From assembly GCA_018894105.1 (NCBI GenBank), contig CM032120.1:25380710-25444709 (forward strand): DNA of 64,000 nucleotides. The letters run 5' to 3'. Numbering within the stretch: the first letter of the stretch is position 1; every line of letters starts with the position of its first letter. The position numbers and the translations under genes are program-made. This DNA is from Jacaranda mimosifolia (lineage: Eukaryota > Streptophyta > Magnoliopsida > Lamiales > Bignoniaceae). Shown piece after piece: positions 37,061 to 48,557 of this stretch. The notes under the pieces are model-generated. The model had not been told where the DNA came from. It saw only the letters and a list, made by a program, of their open reading frames with translations, and ran no database searches.

Positions 37061-38176
37061 ATAAAGTACTGGTTATTAATTAATATTTACTATTTTTTTT
37101 ATCTCATGTTATAAATAAACATAAAATACTATAATTTTTTCAGAAATTTTTTGATTAGGGATTACATATCTTTAAAAATGTATACATAAAAAAGGAATGA
37201 TGCTTTTAGAAGTGATATTTCCAAAGATAAAGGGAATAAATAGGTCACTTGCACAAATAAGTTGATATATCATCAAATACTAATTAAAATATAAGATTAA
37301 AAATAATTCATATTAGTATACAAATTGTTCTTAATTGCTTTTGGATGTAAAACAAAATCAACTCCAATTTATATGAGTAAAACATTTGCAATATTTTTTG
37401 AAAGATCATAATTATTGATTCTTCAACTATTATTAGTAGAACTCAATATCAACAATTAATCTATTCATACGCATACTGTTTATGTATAATATTCATAATC
37501 ATTGCAAAAAAAGAAAAGAAAAAAGGAGTTAAAATATAGTAAGTGATAATATAAAAGTTGTCATCAATTATATATATTAAGCGATACAAAAATTTATCTT
37601 GTTACCCTAATAATTTTTACAAATTTAATATTTATTTTTTAAAAATTTAAGCAGTTGTAAACATCAATACTCGATCTCCGAACCTCATATTCATATATTT
37701 GAGGATGATGCCATTAGGCCAACCAACTAGTTGGCTTTTGTCAACTTAATAATGACAAAAGTAGTGTCAAGTTGTCATATTTGATTGACAAATTAGCAAC
37801 ACATTTATTGTGATAATTTAGTCGCAATAATTTTTTTTTATACAAATTACATTAACAATTTTTATTATAAATGGTGAAATTTTAAAATATTATTTCTTCT
37901 TACTGTTAAGCTTTTTGTGACGAAACAAAAATTATTGTCATTAAAAAATAACATTAGTGACGAAATCAAAACAATTTTCTAATATACGTCATAAATAATA
38001 ATTTTTATATTCTCACTTATTTTCTTTTTTCTTAGTGAATATTTATTTAAATAAGCCTTCGATCAATTAATATTCCTTATTTCTAATTTTCTATTGTTTA
38101 TTAAGAAAAAGACATTTGATCATTTGGCTAATTAAATTTATTTTTATGTGACTCTCGAAACAATGACCATGGTTAC
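37061..38176. other. AT-rich intergenic DNA
   Basis: No gene or transposon ends are recognised. It ends at the GTTAC duplication of the solo LTR. Confidence 0.45.
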
Positions 38177-38971
38177 TGATGAGGATAGAAATTGCTTAAT
38201 TTGAAGTGTATTGGGCTTAAATCCAATTTAGTCGATCAAGGTGGAGGTCGATGATAATGCTCTCAAAATATCAAAGTTGAGTCCTGCAATCAACAACAAA
38301 TGTCAGGCTAGCCGAGATGCCCTTGACTAAAGCACTCTGACGCTCAAGTCAGTATATCGACTAGAAAATGGAGCAGTAGAGTGAGGGTTTTAGAATGATA
38401 AATGACATACATTGTTGAATGCTGGCAATGTGGTATTTATAGCCTTCTTAGTGTGGCTAATATGTCTATGGTGCCCTTATTGAGCAGGAAGGATTTTGCC
38501 CTTATTTGAGGCTCTTTTAGTCTTCTCCAGTTTGTGTATTATTCTAGGTAGCACTGCTTAAGACAAGATGGTACATCGGAGGCGTGCCCTAACCTAGCGC
38601 GGTTGAAAAGGCAGTATGGGTAGTGGCATGTGCCATTAATGTGGAGGCACACTGCCTGGCAAAGCATTCAAGGTGGCTGAGAGATTGTCGCCTAAGATCG
38701 ACCTCTAAGGCTGAGATAAATAACTGTGGTAGACTTTGATCGACATAGTGTAACTCTGTTGGATTCAAGTCTTATCGGTTGACTGTTCAACGCAGTATTT
38801 TCAATGGTGGTCGCCACAGCCTATTCGACAAGCCGAAAATTGCCAGTATACTAGACATTCAGTTGATGATGCAGTCAGCCCAAAACAAGTTGGGCTAACT
38901 AGATAGTTGGGCCGCCTCTGGACTGATTGAGTGTTATTATTGGGTTGGACCTGTTGAGCTATCCCATATCA
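38177..38971 (-). mobile_element. Solo LTR, Tat-like family
   Basis: 795 bp with TG...CA ends, TGATATGGG start and CCTCATCA-like end on the minus strand, and a perfect GTTAC duplication (38172-38176, 38972-38976). It shares blocks with the other LTRs here (GACGCTCAAGTCAGT, GAGCAGTAGAGTGAGGG, GTATTTATAGCC). No interior remains, so it is the product of recombination between two LTRs of a formerly complete element. Confidence 0.9.
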
Positions 38972-38976
38972 GTTAC

Positions 38977-40180
38977 GAAGATATTCACACATTTGTATCA
39001 CTCACACAATTCATCCATTTTATCATTTTCTTTAATAGCATAAGTTTAGCCATAGCAATAGCAGCGACAAGAGTTATATTTGCAAAAATATTTGAATTTT
39101 ATGTTGAAAGGTAATTTGATAAATAAAATTATGTTTTTATATAGAAAACTGTTGAATAAATACCCCGTTGTACATCCACCATAAATTTAAAAACTAAGAT
39201 ATTTAAAAGTTTATTTATATTGCCAAGCGATAGAAAATCTTTATATGTTTTATTATTATATAAAAATATGATTTACCCAATTATCAAATTAAGACGAGTT
39301 AGCTTGCAAATTGTGAACAAATTCAATTCAATAATATATTGTTATTAATTAAAATCCAGTATCTAGCACAAAATACGCATAAACTCATTACAAGTCCACG
39401 TACAATAAGGTAGAATGAGAGTACTATAAGAACCACATATAAAAAAATTAAAAAAATAAAAAGAGAAGGAAGGAACATATTGAGCCAAGCCAAGCCAAGC
39501 CATCACTTAGTGCATAGCCAGCTCAACTATTGGGTAGATATTTTTTTAAGCTTGCAATTGGTTAGCTGATTATGGCGCGCCACGACAATTCCACCTCCGC
39601 CACTAGATTTCCTACCCTACCAACTTACGTCACCCGAGTATGGCCTTTCACTAAAATACCCTTATTGATTAAAAAAATAATTTATTAATTTAAAATTATA
39701 GATGATAGTAAAAATTAATTTGTTTATATGTATTACATTCTTAAAATTAATAATTAGAAAATTAATAATATCATATCATTGCTGGAAAGAATTATTTGGA
39801 AAAATGTCATGATAAAATATGAATATCTATGTCAAAATTCCCAAAATGAAAATAAAATAAAATTGTCTGATAGAAAATATATGAACCTTCTGAAAAATCT
39901 AAATTATCCCTGCCCCACAGCCCACGGTCACAGCTCCATGAAGGGTAAAAATGTAAAGCAAACGCCTGTCCTTTCACCCAAAAGTATATGCATTGTCCAA
40001 ATCATTGGTCTTGCAGCCTGATATTGTTCAAAGAAACAGTTATATTCTGGGTCATCAAAGGGCATTATTGGTAATCCACTTCCATTAATCTCAAAGGCAA
40101 CCGTGTTAATCAAGATTTAGGGGGGGTGCCCAAATCAAGTTTAGCTCTATTTAACTCTTAATCAGCCTTTAATTAAGCTC
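38977..40180. other. Intergenic DNA upstream of the Cys/His-repeat gene
   Basis: AT-rich to about 39470, then mixed. It contains a short AAGCC tandem run (39483-39501). The GC-richer parts at 39570-39650 and 39905-40110 may belong to the promoter of the downstream gene. No coding gene is seen. Confidence 0.45.
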
Positions 40181-42133
40181 CCTCTCTCTCTTTCTTTATT
40201 TTTCCCACACTTTGTTGGTATTCAACTGGTAGTTGTTCTATGGTCTCTCTGTTTCTTCCCCCATCCATTCTCCAGCCCACTTTCTCTCTCTAGAGAAGAT
40301 TGTTGGAATTGAGTTGTTATCCTAATGGCCTCAGAAAGTTTCCATCTTTGCAGAAATTCTACTTTAAAAGGGTAATCTTCTTTTCTTTTCACTCTTTGCT
40401 TATCCAATTTGATTTCATATTAGTGTGTGTTTGCTGAAAATAAGTTTATGTGGATTCTGAGCATAAATGTTTATCTGGTCTAAAAGCTTTTTCCTTTTTT
40501 TTTTTTGTGGGGTTGCAAGAAATGTTTTAACCATTTATGTCTATGTTCCATGTCTTGTCTCACTGAATTTGGTTCACTATCATACTCTTTTTGGGTGTTG
40601 GTAGTTCAAGAATTGGACATGAGCTTCTATTTCTTCATAGTCTCTTTTAAAGTATTTGATTGATCACCAACTTCTTTTCTTGTTTTACTTCTCTATTTAT
40701 TGAAAAGGAGAAACAAAATTATGTGTTCTATTTGTATTAGATTCAGCAACAAGCGTGTCTGTGATTGTTTTATGTTTTCTTGTCCCTCTTAATTGTGCAA
40801 AATTGCTATCATAAGCTTCTGAGATGGGGTTTGACTCTTTATTCTTCTATCAATTGTCATCTTCGGTCTGGTAAATCTTTAGATCTCATGTTTCATTGAT
40901 GAGCTTTGCGTACAAGCCGGATAATTGAATATAGTGGAGGGGTGAAGATTAATGATCTTGAGCTATTAAAAGATGAATTTTGGTCAAATGACCTCAACTA
41001 AAAAACTAAATCATCAATCTTGTGTTCTCAAGTACAAGATAGGTCGACCCGTCTTAAGAATTTCTTGTTTAATTATTATGCTGCATTCAGATTGTAAATA
41101 TGTACCTTTGAGTAAATTTTCCTTGTATGTTTCTATTTCTTTTGGGATAGTTCCTACATCAAGCCAAATAATAAGTGACCAGGCTATGGGGCCAAATGAA
41201 AGCTGTGAAAAGAAAAAGTGGAATGTGAATGAACTGAAAACAATAGTTTTTTGTTTATAATAGTATGTGGCTGTGGTGTAAAACTTTGAAGTTTTCTCTC
41301 CAAATAGATCGTATAGTTATTTCTTCAATCCGACTTCCTTCTACCATATACGGTTAAAGAAATTTCTTGTATTATATGTTCTTATATTCCTTGCTAAACC
41401 TGCATTAGACAAAAATCACCACAAGTTTGCTTTGCGGTTCTGGAATTATTTTGCAATTCCAGTTGAGATACTAACTTGATCTATGTTGTATTTATTTCTT
41501 TGGCAAGTAGTTGATATATTCTTATTCACTCTCCCGGTTATTCTTTGGTTAGCCTATACAAATCAATTCTAGCATATCCATGTTGTTCATGCTGATCATT
41601 AAGCTGTCGTCTTTTCTATTCTCTGAAGAATCAATTATTTCGAGCTCTTTATATTACTTTCAACCATGTGATAAAGGAACCCCACATACAGAGTCAATTA
41701 TTTTGAACGCTTTATATTACTTTGAACCATGTGATTGTATGTGGGGTTTCTTTATCTTTTCTTTGTGTATGCTTTGGAGATTATGCCATTTGTATTCTTC
41801 TGTCAGGTGACTGAATCTAAAGGACTCTGTACTTAGTGACAGGAATTGCATGTCTATTTGTATTGAATTAACAATACTTCCCAATATTATGTTCACTATC
41901 AGGTTCTTTTCATAAACATACACAGTGCTTCTCCAAGGCCGTTAATATAATGGATAGGTCGGATACATCAGGTTTTGTTAGCGGTGGAGGTAGTTTTTTT
42001 ATTCCCCTTGTTGTTTTCATTTTGATTTATGGATTTTCCTACTAGTATTGTTCAGTAGCATTCTTTTACCAGCAGCCCCTTCTTCATTCCTTCAAAGTGG
42101 TATAGGCACTTTATTGATGTTTTCAAAAACAAA
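40181..42133 (+). other. Probable promoter and 5' leader with a long intron for the Cys/His-repeat gene
   Basis: A CT-rich patch (CTCCCTCTCTCTCTTTC, 40179-40198) resembles a plant Y-patch near a transcription start. A good donor (GGTAATC) is at 40371-40377 and acceptors at about 41902 and 41936, which would make a 1.5-kb leader intron. An ATG at 41951 opens a short frame beginning MDRSDTSGFVSGGG that could be an alternative N-terminus, but no GT-AG junction I tried is convincing. Confidence 0.4.
41631..41753. repeat. Local direct duplication with an inverted repeat
   Basis: TCAATTATTTCGAGCTCTTT at 41631 recurs with few changes at 41694. The two copies span about 42 bp each. AAAGGAACCCCACATACA (41673-41690) is the inverted complement of 41736-41753 with one mismatch. 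The region lies in the presumed leader intron of the next gene. Confidence 0.8.
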
Positions 42134-44041
42134 ATGTATTCCTCTTTCTGTGGTGATTTCATTAAGAAAAATAATGTTGGAGATACTACTCTGCGATTGG
42201 ATGGCTTCGGATATGGAACACATGAAACTGCCACATTCGGAAACAGCCAAACCAGTAATGTTGGTCGGAGTACTTGCAGAAATATTCCCGATGACGGTTG
42301 TAAGTTAGTACTTGGATTGGGCCCAACTCCAAGTGCATATTCTGATGAGTTTTCCCCTTCTAGGGGTAACAAAGCCAAAGGACCATCTCCCATATTTAGT
42401 CAAGGGCTGTTATCTCAACGTGATTCAATTTTGAAACTCGGGCTGTCCGGGAGTGTTGACACAGTTTCCAATGTACTTTCTGCTTCCACCCAGAGTCATT
42501 TTGATACACCTCATCAGCTTGATCAAGTATCTTTAGACGGTAACAGAGTTGTGCTTCCTGTTGTTGATGAGGGTTCTACATCAGCCAAGAAATCAGGTGG
42601 CTATATGAGGAGCCTTATCATGGCCCCAAGAATGGAAAATGCTGAGATCTCGTTGATAACAAATAAGGTTTCAGAACTTGGTGCAAAATCTCTTTGCGAA
42701 CTTTCCCAGCTGAGTTCTGAACCTTCAGCTGTCTCTAATTACTCCATGAGTGCAGTATCTGAGCCTGGAAGTGCTGCAGTAACATCAAATCACGGAGGCA
42801 GCAATACTAAAAGATGCAAGTTTCCCGGCTGCACAAAAGGAGCACGAGGGGCGACGGGTCTTTGCATTGGTCATGGGGGCGGACAAAGATGCCAGAAGCC
42901 TGGCTGCAACAAAGGTGCAGAGAGCCGAACGGCCTACTGCAAAGCCCATGGAGGAGGGAGCAGGTGTCAGCAATTAGGATGCACCAGAAGTGCTGAGGGA
43001 AAGACGGATTACTGCATAGCACATGGTGGGGGAAAACGTTGTGGATATCCAGGAGGGTGCACCAAAGCAGCACGCGGCAAATCAGGCCTTTGCATCAGGC
43101 ATGGTGGGGGAAAGAGGTGTAAGGTGGAAGGCTGCACTAGAAGTGCAGAGGGGCAGATTGGCCTGTGCATCTCTCATGGTGGCGGCCGACGTTGTCAATT
43201 CCTGAGATGTACTAAGGGCGCTCAGGGGAGTACCATGTTCTGTAAAGCGCATGGTGGTGGAAAGAGATGCATATTTGCAGGCTGCACCAGAGGAGCCGAA
43301 GGGAGCACACCTCTTTGCAAAGGGCATGGTGGGGGAAAACGTTGCATGTTTGATGGTGGTGGGATATGCCCAAAAAGCGTGCATGGGGGCACAAATTTCT
43401 GCGTTGCACATGGCGGAGGAAAGAGGTGTTCCATTCCCGGCTGCACCAAGAGCGCCCGTGGCAGGACTGATTGTTGTGTCAAACACGGAGGGGGGAAGCG
43501 TTGTAAGTTTGAAAACTGTGGGAAGAGCGCACAGGGTAGCACGGACTTCTGCAAGGCCCACGGTGGTGGAAAGAGGTGCAATTGGGGCGAGGGAAAATGC
43601 GAAAAATTTGCAAGAGGAAAGAGTGGACTGTGTGCTGCACATAGCAGCCTGGTTCAGGGGCAGGAGTCGAGAAAGGTAGGATTGATCGGGCCGAGGCTCT
43701 TCCATGGATTGGTACCTACTGCTAGGACCAGCTTTGACAAAACATGTTCATCATCAGGAGTAAGTGCGATCTCCGATCAAATCAACTCACTCGAGAAGCC
43801 AGCCAAAAGACAGCAGCTCATCCCTCCTCAAGTATTGGTTCCTTTGTCGATGAAGACCTCATCGTCTTACTCAAGACCATCGGGTTCTGAGAAGCAACCA
43901 GAAAAGAGCAATGGGGTTCATATTGGCAGCAACGATGCTGGAAAGGCTTTTGATTTTGTGGTTCCTGAAGGGAGAGTCCACGGTGGTGGACTCCTCTCCT
44001 TGCTTGGGGGAAATCTCAACTATGCAATAAATGGCGCTTAA
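42134..44041 (+). CDS. WRKY19-like Cys/His-repeat protein (no WRKY domain)
   Basis: Up to 635 aa in one coding exon. Residues 227-503 contain eleven tandem units of about 25 aa, consensus RC-x4-C-x10-C-x2-HGGGK, each with a conserved Cys3His set (RCKFPGCTKGARG, RCQKPGCNKGAES and so on). Unit 8 has an insertion and a different spacing. This repeat is the one found in Arabidopsis WRKY19 and in its loricrin-like or WRKY19-like relatives such as At1g64140, which is about the same length (recalled). There is no WRKYGQK motif, NB-ARC or kinase domain. The N-terminal part holds GDTTLRLDGFGYG, conserved in relatives, and two LxLxL motifs (LVLGL 58-62, LKLGL 100-104). The C-terminus ends in a GGGLLSLLGGNLNYAING block. 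It is probably nuclear and metal-binding; a repressor role is inferred from the EAR-type motifs. The start is uncertain: ATG 42134 is the first in the frame, but a spliced upstream ATG is possible. Confidence 0.88.
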   Translation: MYSSFCGDFIKKNNVGDTTLRLDGFGYGTHETATFGNSQTSNVGRSTCRNIPDDGCKLVLGLGPTPSAYSDEFSPSRGNKAKGPSPIFSQGLLSQRDSILKLGLSGSVDTVSNVLSASTQSHFDTPHQLDQVSLDGNRVVLPVVDEGSTSAKKSGGYMRSLIMAPRMENAEISLITNKVSELGAKSLCELSQLSSEPSAVSNYSMSAVSEPGSAAVTSNHGGSNTKRCKFPGCTKGARGATGLCIGHGGGQRCQKPGCNKGAESRTAYCKAHGGGSRCQQLGCTRSAEGKTDYCIAHGGGKRCGYPGGCTKAARGKSGLCIRHGGGKRCKVEGCTRSAEGQIGLCISHGGGRRCQFLRCTKGAQGSTMFCKAHGGGKRCIFAGCTRGAEGSTPLCKGHGGGKRCMFDGGGICPKSVHGGTNFCVAHGGGKRCSIPGCTKSARGRTDCCVKHGGGKRCKFENCGKSAQGSTDFCKAHGGGKRCNWGEGKCEKFARGKSGLCAAHSSLVQGQESRKVGLIGPRLFHGLVPTARTSFDKTCSSSGVSAISDQINSLEKPAKRQQLIPPQVLVPLSMKTSSSYSRPSGSEKQPEKSNGVHIGSNDAGKAFDFVVPEGRVHGGGLLSLLGGNLNYAINGA

Positions 44042-44724
44042 ATTGGCTTCTACCCCAAGATACTATTGTAATTTTATTCCATTTTTCGTGATGAATTTTT
44101 TCATATTGGAACTTGTATAAATGCTTGTATTTCTGTAAGAAGAATGCTGTTGTTAAATGCTTTTGAATGTTCAATAGAAGCTGTAATTATGCCATAGCCT
44201 GTACCTATATATTTTTTTAGATTTGGCAAGTGGTCAATCGATCTAATGATATTATTCTCGTCTTTATATATATGAGGTTTAGAATTTAAACCTAAATGAA
44301 CTTTTGAGTACGTAGATGTGGTTTTTGGCTCAACAACATACGTCTCACCTATACAGTGTGAGTTTGGAGGTTCAAACCTAATGGATACGTTACATATGTG
44401 TGTCTAAATAACTATATATATAAAACTTTACCCTAAATTTAATAGAAGGAGGGAGGGAGGGAGGGGGAGATAGAACCATAGGTTGTGCTTGGTTGCGATA
44501 AATTTTCCCAAATTTTGTTTCTTTGAGTTAAAAAAATTAAGGAGTGGTGTTTGGATGTGAGGATTTTTCTCACTTTCCAAAAAATCTCCTCTCCTCCTCA
44601 TCCCATCTTTGAGAAATGTGCCTCTTCTCCTCTTGGAGAATTTTTTTTGGATTCCCTCAAAAATTGGATTCTTCTTCTCAAGCAAAATTTTGAAATTTCT
44701 CTCTTGATTTTTATCCACTTATAT
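44042..44724. other. 3' flank of the Cys/His-repeat gene and AT-rich DNA
   Basis: It holds the 3' UTR and a GGGA run at 44447-44466. No gene is seen. Around 44540-44640, TGTTTGG and TCTCAC motifs resemble inverted sequence at about 45790-45840. This might mean one element encloses the tandem array, but the match is weak. Confidence 0.4.
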
Positions 44725-45490
44725 ACATAAGATTTAATTCTATATAATTATTTTATAATATATAATTATATTTATCCAAAATATTTTAATATTTATTTAA
44801 AATTATTTTCATAATATATAATTATATTTACATGTAATATTTTTATATTTAAATAATTTTTTTCTTATATAATTATTTACATGTATATATTAACATTTAA
44901 ATTAAATTATATGATAATATGTAGCTATAATTACACATAATATTCTTATATTAAAATATTATTATTTTCTTAAGATAGTTATTTTGACGTATATTTAAAC
45001 ATTTTAAATAAAATTATTTTCATAATATGTAATTATATCTATACGTAATATTTTAATATTTAGATAGAATTATTTTTGTAATAAATAATTATTTATACAT
45101 GTAATATTTTTATATTTAAGTATGATTATTTTGATAATGTAATTATCCGCACTTATTCTTTAATATTTCATAATACTATTTTTGTAATATATAACTATAT
45201 TTACACATAATATTATATATTTTAATATTTACATAAAATTAATTTCCAAATGCATAATTATGTTTGCACATAATGTTTTATTATTTAAACAAAATTATTT
45301 TCATAATATATAATTATATTTACACATGATAATGTATTATTTAAATAAAATTATTTCATAATATGTATTTATATTTACACATTATATTTTATTATTTAAA
45401 TAAATTATTTTTTGTAATATAATTTTTTACATGTATATTTTAATACTTTAATAAAATTATTTTCTGCATATATAAGTATATACACGTTTA
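44725..45490. repeat. AT-rich tandem array, unit about 55-60 bp
   Basis: Around twelve diverged units, each with TATAATTATATTTACACATAA followed by TATTTTAATATTTAAATAAA and ATTATTTTCATAA. The recurring ATTATATTTAC core appears at about 44821, 45022, 45190, 45310 and 45366. No coding potential. Confidence 0.8.
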
Positions 45491-45954
45491 TTTCAATGTA
45501 TACTTAAAAATTTTAAAATTTTAATTAATTAAATCATTATATAAATTCATTATTATATTTTAGTATATGCATTATAAGATATTATAAAGGATACCACTTT
45601 ACAAATTTCCCTCGTAAAAAATCTCACAACAAAACATCTTCTCACAACTTTTCTCACAAAAAATCTCATAATCAATCACCATCTCATGATTTTTACCTAT
45701 TACATCAACTGTAATCATTACATTTTTACCCTACAAAGTCACAAACAATCAATCATTCGTAAAAAAATTTGCAATCTCATAAACACAAAAATCTCAGTAT
45801 TTTGTCTGAGAAATGAAAAATGAGAAACCAAAACACAAGCAATAATTACTCTTGACTTATGATAAAATTCCCATATTATGTCTCCGTCGTCCTCCACCTG
45901 TGACAGAACAGTACAGATACTAAGCATAGATCGCCCCACCGGGTTTCAAATTAT
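45491..45954. other. Intergenic DNA upstream of the CCCH gene
   Basis: AT-rich to about 45880, with no gene seen. Its last 70 bp are GC-richer and lead into the presumed promoter. Confidence 0.5.
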
Positions 45955-45963
45955 GGCGCGAAA
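45955..45963 (-). promoter_or_regulatory. Candidate E2F site upstream of the CCCH gene
   Basis: GGCGCGAAA, which is TTTCGCGCC on the other strand, matches the E2F consensus TTTSSCGC exactly. It lies about 130 bp before the donor of the leader exon, next to a further GCGAAGCCGAAA. Function is inferred from sequence only. Confidence 0.5.
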
Positions 45964-46615
45964 GCGAAGCCGAAAAGAAAGAAACCATTTGCATTAGATT
46001 CACAGTTCCTCAACTCAATTTCTCTGGTTTTGCTCTCGATACCATCGCATTAGATTCAATCGCAGCTACGTCCAAAGCTCTCAATCTCAGGTAACAACAA
46101 TCCACATGATGATATTGCGTTCCGTTTGCTGTATCTTGCGCTGTTCATATGATCGGAATTTGAAGTTCATTTTGTGCTCTGTTTTGGATTTGATTTTCAT
46201 GTGCATTTTCGCCCTTTGAAGTTTTGGCAAACTGACGCTTTTGAAGCCTCTGGTGATTCTTTTTCTTTTATGGTTTTCTCCACTGAGTTTTTGAATAAAC
46301 TTGTTTGCTTCATTTTTTCCCCAGACTTCGAAACCTAGAAATGGCGCGCATTCGCAACACTTACGCGTATATGCACTCTCTTTAGGTTTACCTCTCTGGC
46401 TACTCTATTGCTTGAATTTCCGTCAGATCAATTTATTCTTGAAATCTTGCTTGTATATTTACATAATCTCTTCGGATTTTTCTCAGTAAAGATTTCAAAT
46501 TTCCGTTCAGCCGGCAAATTTTCAGCATAAACACAGCGAAATTTTTACTTATTATTTTCCACTTTGGTGAATGCGGTCTAACTCTAGATTCGGTAATCAA
46601 TTGCAGATAATTTCC

Positions 46616-47889
46616 ATGGAAAACCAGCGCAGCTCCAAAGCTTCGAAGCTCAAGTCCTTAGACGACGCCGTATCACCCATGAAAATTTTAAATTTCGCAG
46701 GCGGTCGCTGCTATAGTTCAATATTCGACCCATACGTATCCGATAGCTCGAATTCTCCGTCTCCGCTGATGAAGTATCTGCGCTCTGCCGATTCGGCAGC
46801 CATGATCGATTCCCCGCCTTTGTTCATTACGCCAGTAAAGGTCGAGGAGGATGTGATTGTTATGGATGGAATTCCGGTGCCGAAGTCTAATAAAGGAGGC
46901 GGTGAAGTGAGAATGAGATTACCGCTATCGTCTAATTCGGTCATTGGCGGTTTTGCTGGAGGAAGGTCGAATTCAACTTCATCGTCCGGGGCTGGCGGTA
47001 GAGGTAGCGGGATCGAGAATAGCAAATTCTATAAGAATAGACTGTGCCGTTTTTGGGAGACTTGTGGTACATGCCAGTTTGGTTCTGAATGCCAGGTCAA
47101 TTGCTTCAATCCCTCCCTTCCTCCCTCTCTCTAGTATTGCGATCGGACGGTTGTTGTTTCCTTTTGAAGTCTATCTACGGTTCTTTTTAGTTCATGGCTT
47201 CACGAGTGTGAGGAGAAAAAAGAAACATAGAAAGAGAACAAATAGCGCATTTAATCTTGGTAGGTCAAAGAACGATTTAATATGTCCATTAAATTTCTGA
47301 TTTCAAATAACAGTTCGCACACGGCAAAGAGGAGCTGCGTCACTCTCGTTCCTCAGGCAAGATCAAACTTGAGGTATGGAAACTAGCCAATCCAATCTTT
47401 CTTCTTTCCTTTTCTATTCTTTTATTCCATCAACAAAATCAAAAAGTGATTTCAAGTGATAACTATAGAATTTGGTGGTATTTTTATAGCACATGATTTC
47501 TTGTATCTTTTCGGATATTTTTGCAATTTGCTCCGGTATAGATCTTCAAATTGAACAATTGTTTAGAGGAATCAACCTCATCATCATATGGCAAAAAGTA
47601 TCCCCCAATTAGCCAGGTCAAAGCAGCAGCAGAAGGAGGAATGGCCTTCCCTAAATCACCCGTCCAAGTCAAGCAACTTTCTGGAAGTACCATTTCGAGC
47701 AGCACAATCCCAAATACTACTCTGCCCAGATCTGATTGGACTCCCCAGGATGATGGGATTGAGGTCTCTTTGCCTTCTGGTGAAAAGAATCCCTCCAAAG
47801 AAGAAGTGGATGCTTATATAGAGCAAGTGCTTTATGGGACTAACTCAAGAAAGAGATTGCCCGTGTTTGCGGAAATCTGCCCTAACTAA
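46616..47889 (+). CDS. CCCH-type zinc-finger protein, single finger
   Basis: Exons: 46616-47095, 47314-47373, 47542-47889, all phase 0, giving 295 aa. A leader intron runs from a donor at 46091 (TCTCAG/GTAACA) to an acceptor ending at 46606 (TTGCAG), ten bases before the ATG. The upstream in-frame ATG at 46571 therefore lies in the intron and was not used. The finger is C144-x8-C153-x5-C159-x3-H163, split by an intron between Gln160 and Phe161, and is preceded by FYKNRLCRFW. The N-terminus has a conserved SPMKIL and a Gly/Ser-rich stretch (about 118-137); the C-terminus contains EESTSSSYGKKYPPI and a KEEVDAYIEQVLYG helix. C-x8-C-x5-C-x3-H fingers usually bind RNA. Relatives of the AtC3H12/C3H39/C3H56 type can have more fingers, so this one may be short; no further finger is seen downstream of the stop. 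Confidence 0.87.
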
Positions 47890-48546
47890 CTGGTTTATTA
47901 GGCGTGCATTTGCTGAAGGAGAGACAAATTTTGTGGTGAGTATGACATGGTTTCTGGCGATAGAATGGAAATAACAAAGACTTACTGTAAAGACTACTGA
48001 TTCAGCTTTCGGATTTAATAATTGTTGTGCTCTATTGGTTTTACTTTATAGGTTTTGGAACATCAACTGGGTTATTAGATTTTGCCGGAATAATGACCAA
48101 TATAATACTAGATAAAAAGAATTGCAATTTTCTGTTAACATGTGCATTCTTTTTGGAACGTAATGCTATGTTTGTACCTTGAATTGTGTTGAAAAACAGA
48201 AACTATTATAACATACAGCACACATTATTAGTATTATTAAAACATTTTCCTTTTTGGGCTCCTTTTTTGTTAGGAATTTTCATTGAAAAGTAAATGAAAG
48301 ATTGCCTGTTTCTCTGTTTTATCACTACATGTGTATGCTCATACAATTTATAACTCTACTCTTCAAGAATCCAAAATCACAGATATAATCGATGAGATAC
48401 GCCCTTGCTGTTGTCCCAATTACCAATATATTGTTTTATGTACTCTACACAAGACTTAAAGATTGGGATGAGTAACAAATACACAATTACCAATACAATG
48501 TTTCATATACTTTACACAAAAATTAAACTTCACATAGAGCGAGAAA
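47890..48546. other. 3' flank of the CCCH gene
   Basis: AT-rich. No gene is seen and no continuation of the CCCH reading frame was found. Confidence 0.5.
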
Positions 48547-48557
48547 CAAATACGACT

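Noticed and set aside
37665..37735. tRNA-like or SINE-like B box (CTCGATCTCCGAACC, inverted)
   Set aside because: No A box, tail or duplication could be paired with it.
42807..43650. Regularly spaced repeats resembling a CRISPR-like array
   Set aside because: The 75-bp periodicity is that of the 25-aa protein repeat in an intact frame, in a plant genome.
43082..43705. 207-codon open frame on the minus strand opposite the Cys/His repeats
   Set aside because: It is the shadow of a strongly biased repeated coding sequence; its composition simply mirrors the HGGGK repeats.
46571..46615. Upstream in-frame ATG of the CCCH gene
   Set aside because: It lies before a good TTGCAG acceptor at 46606 and so probably within the leader intron.
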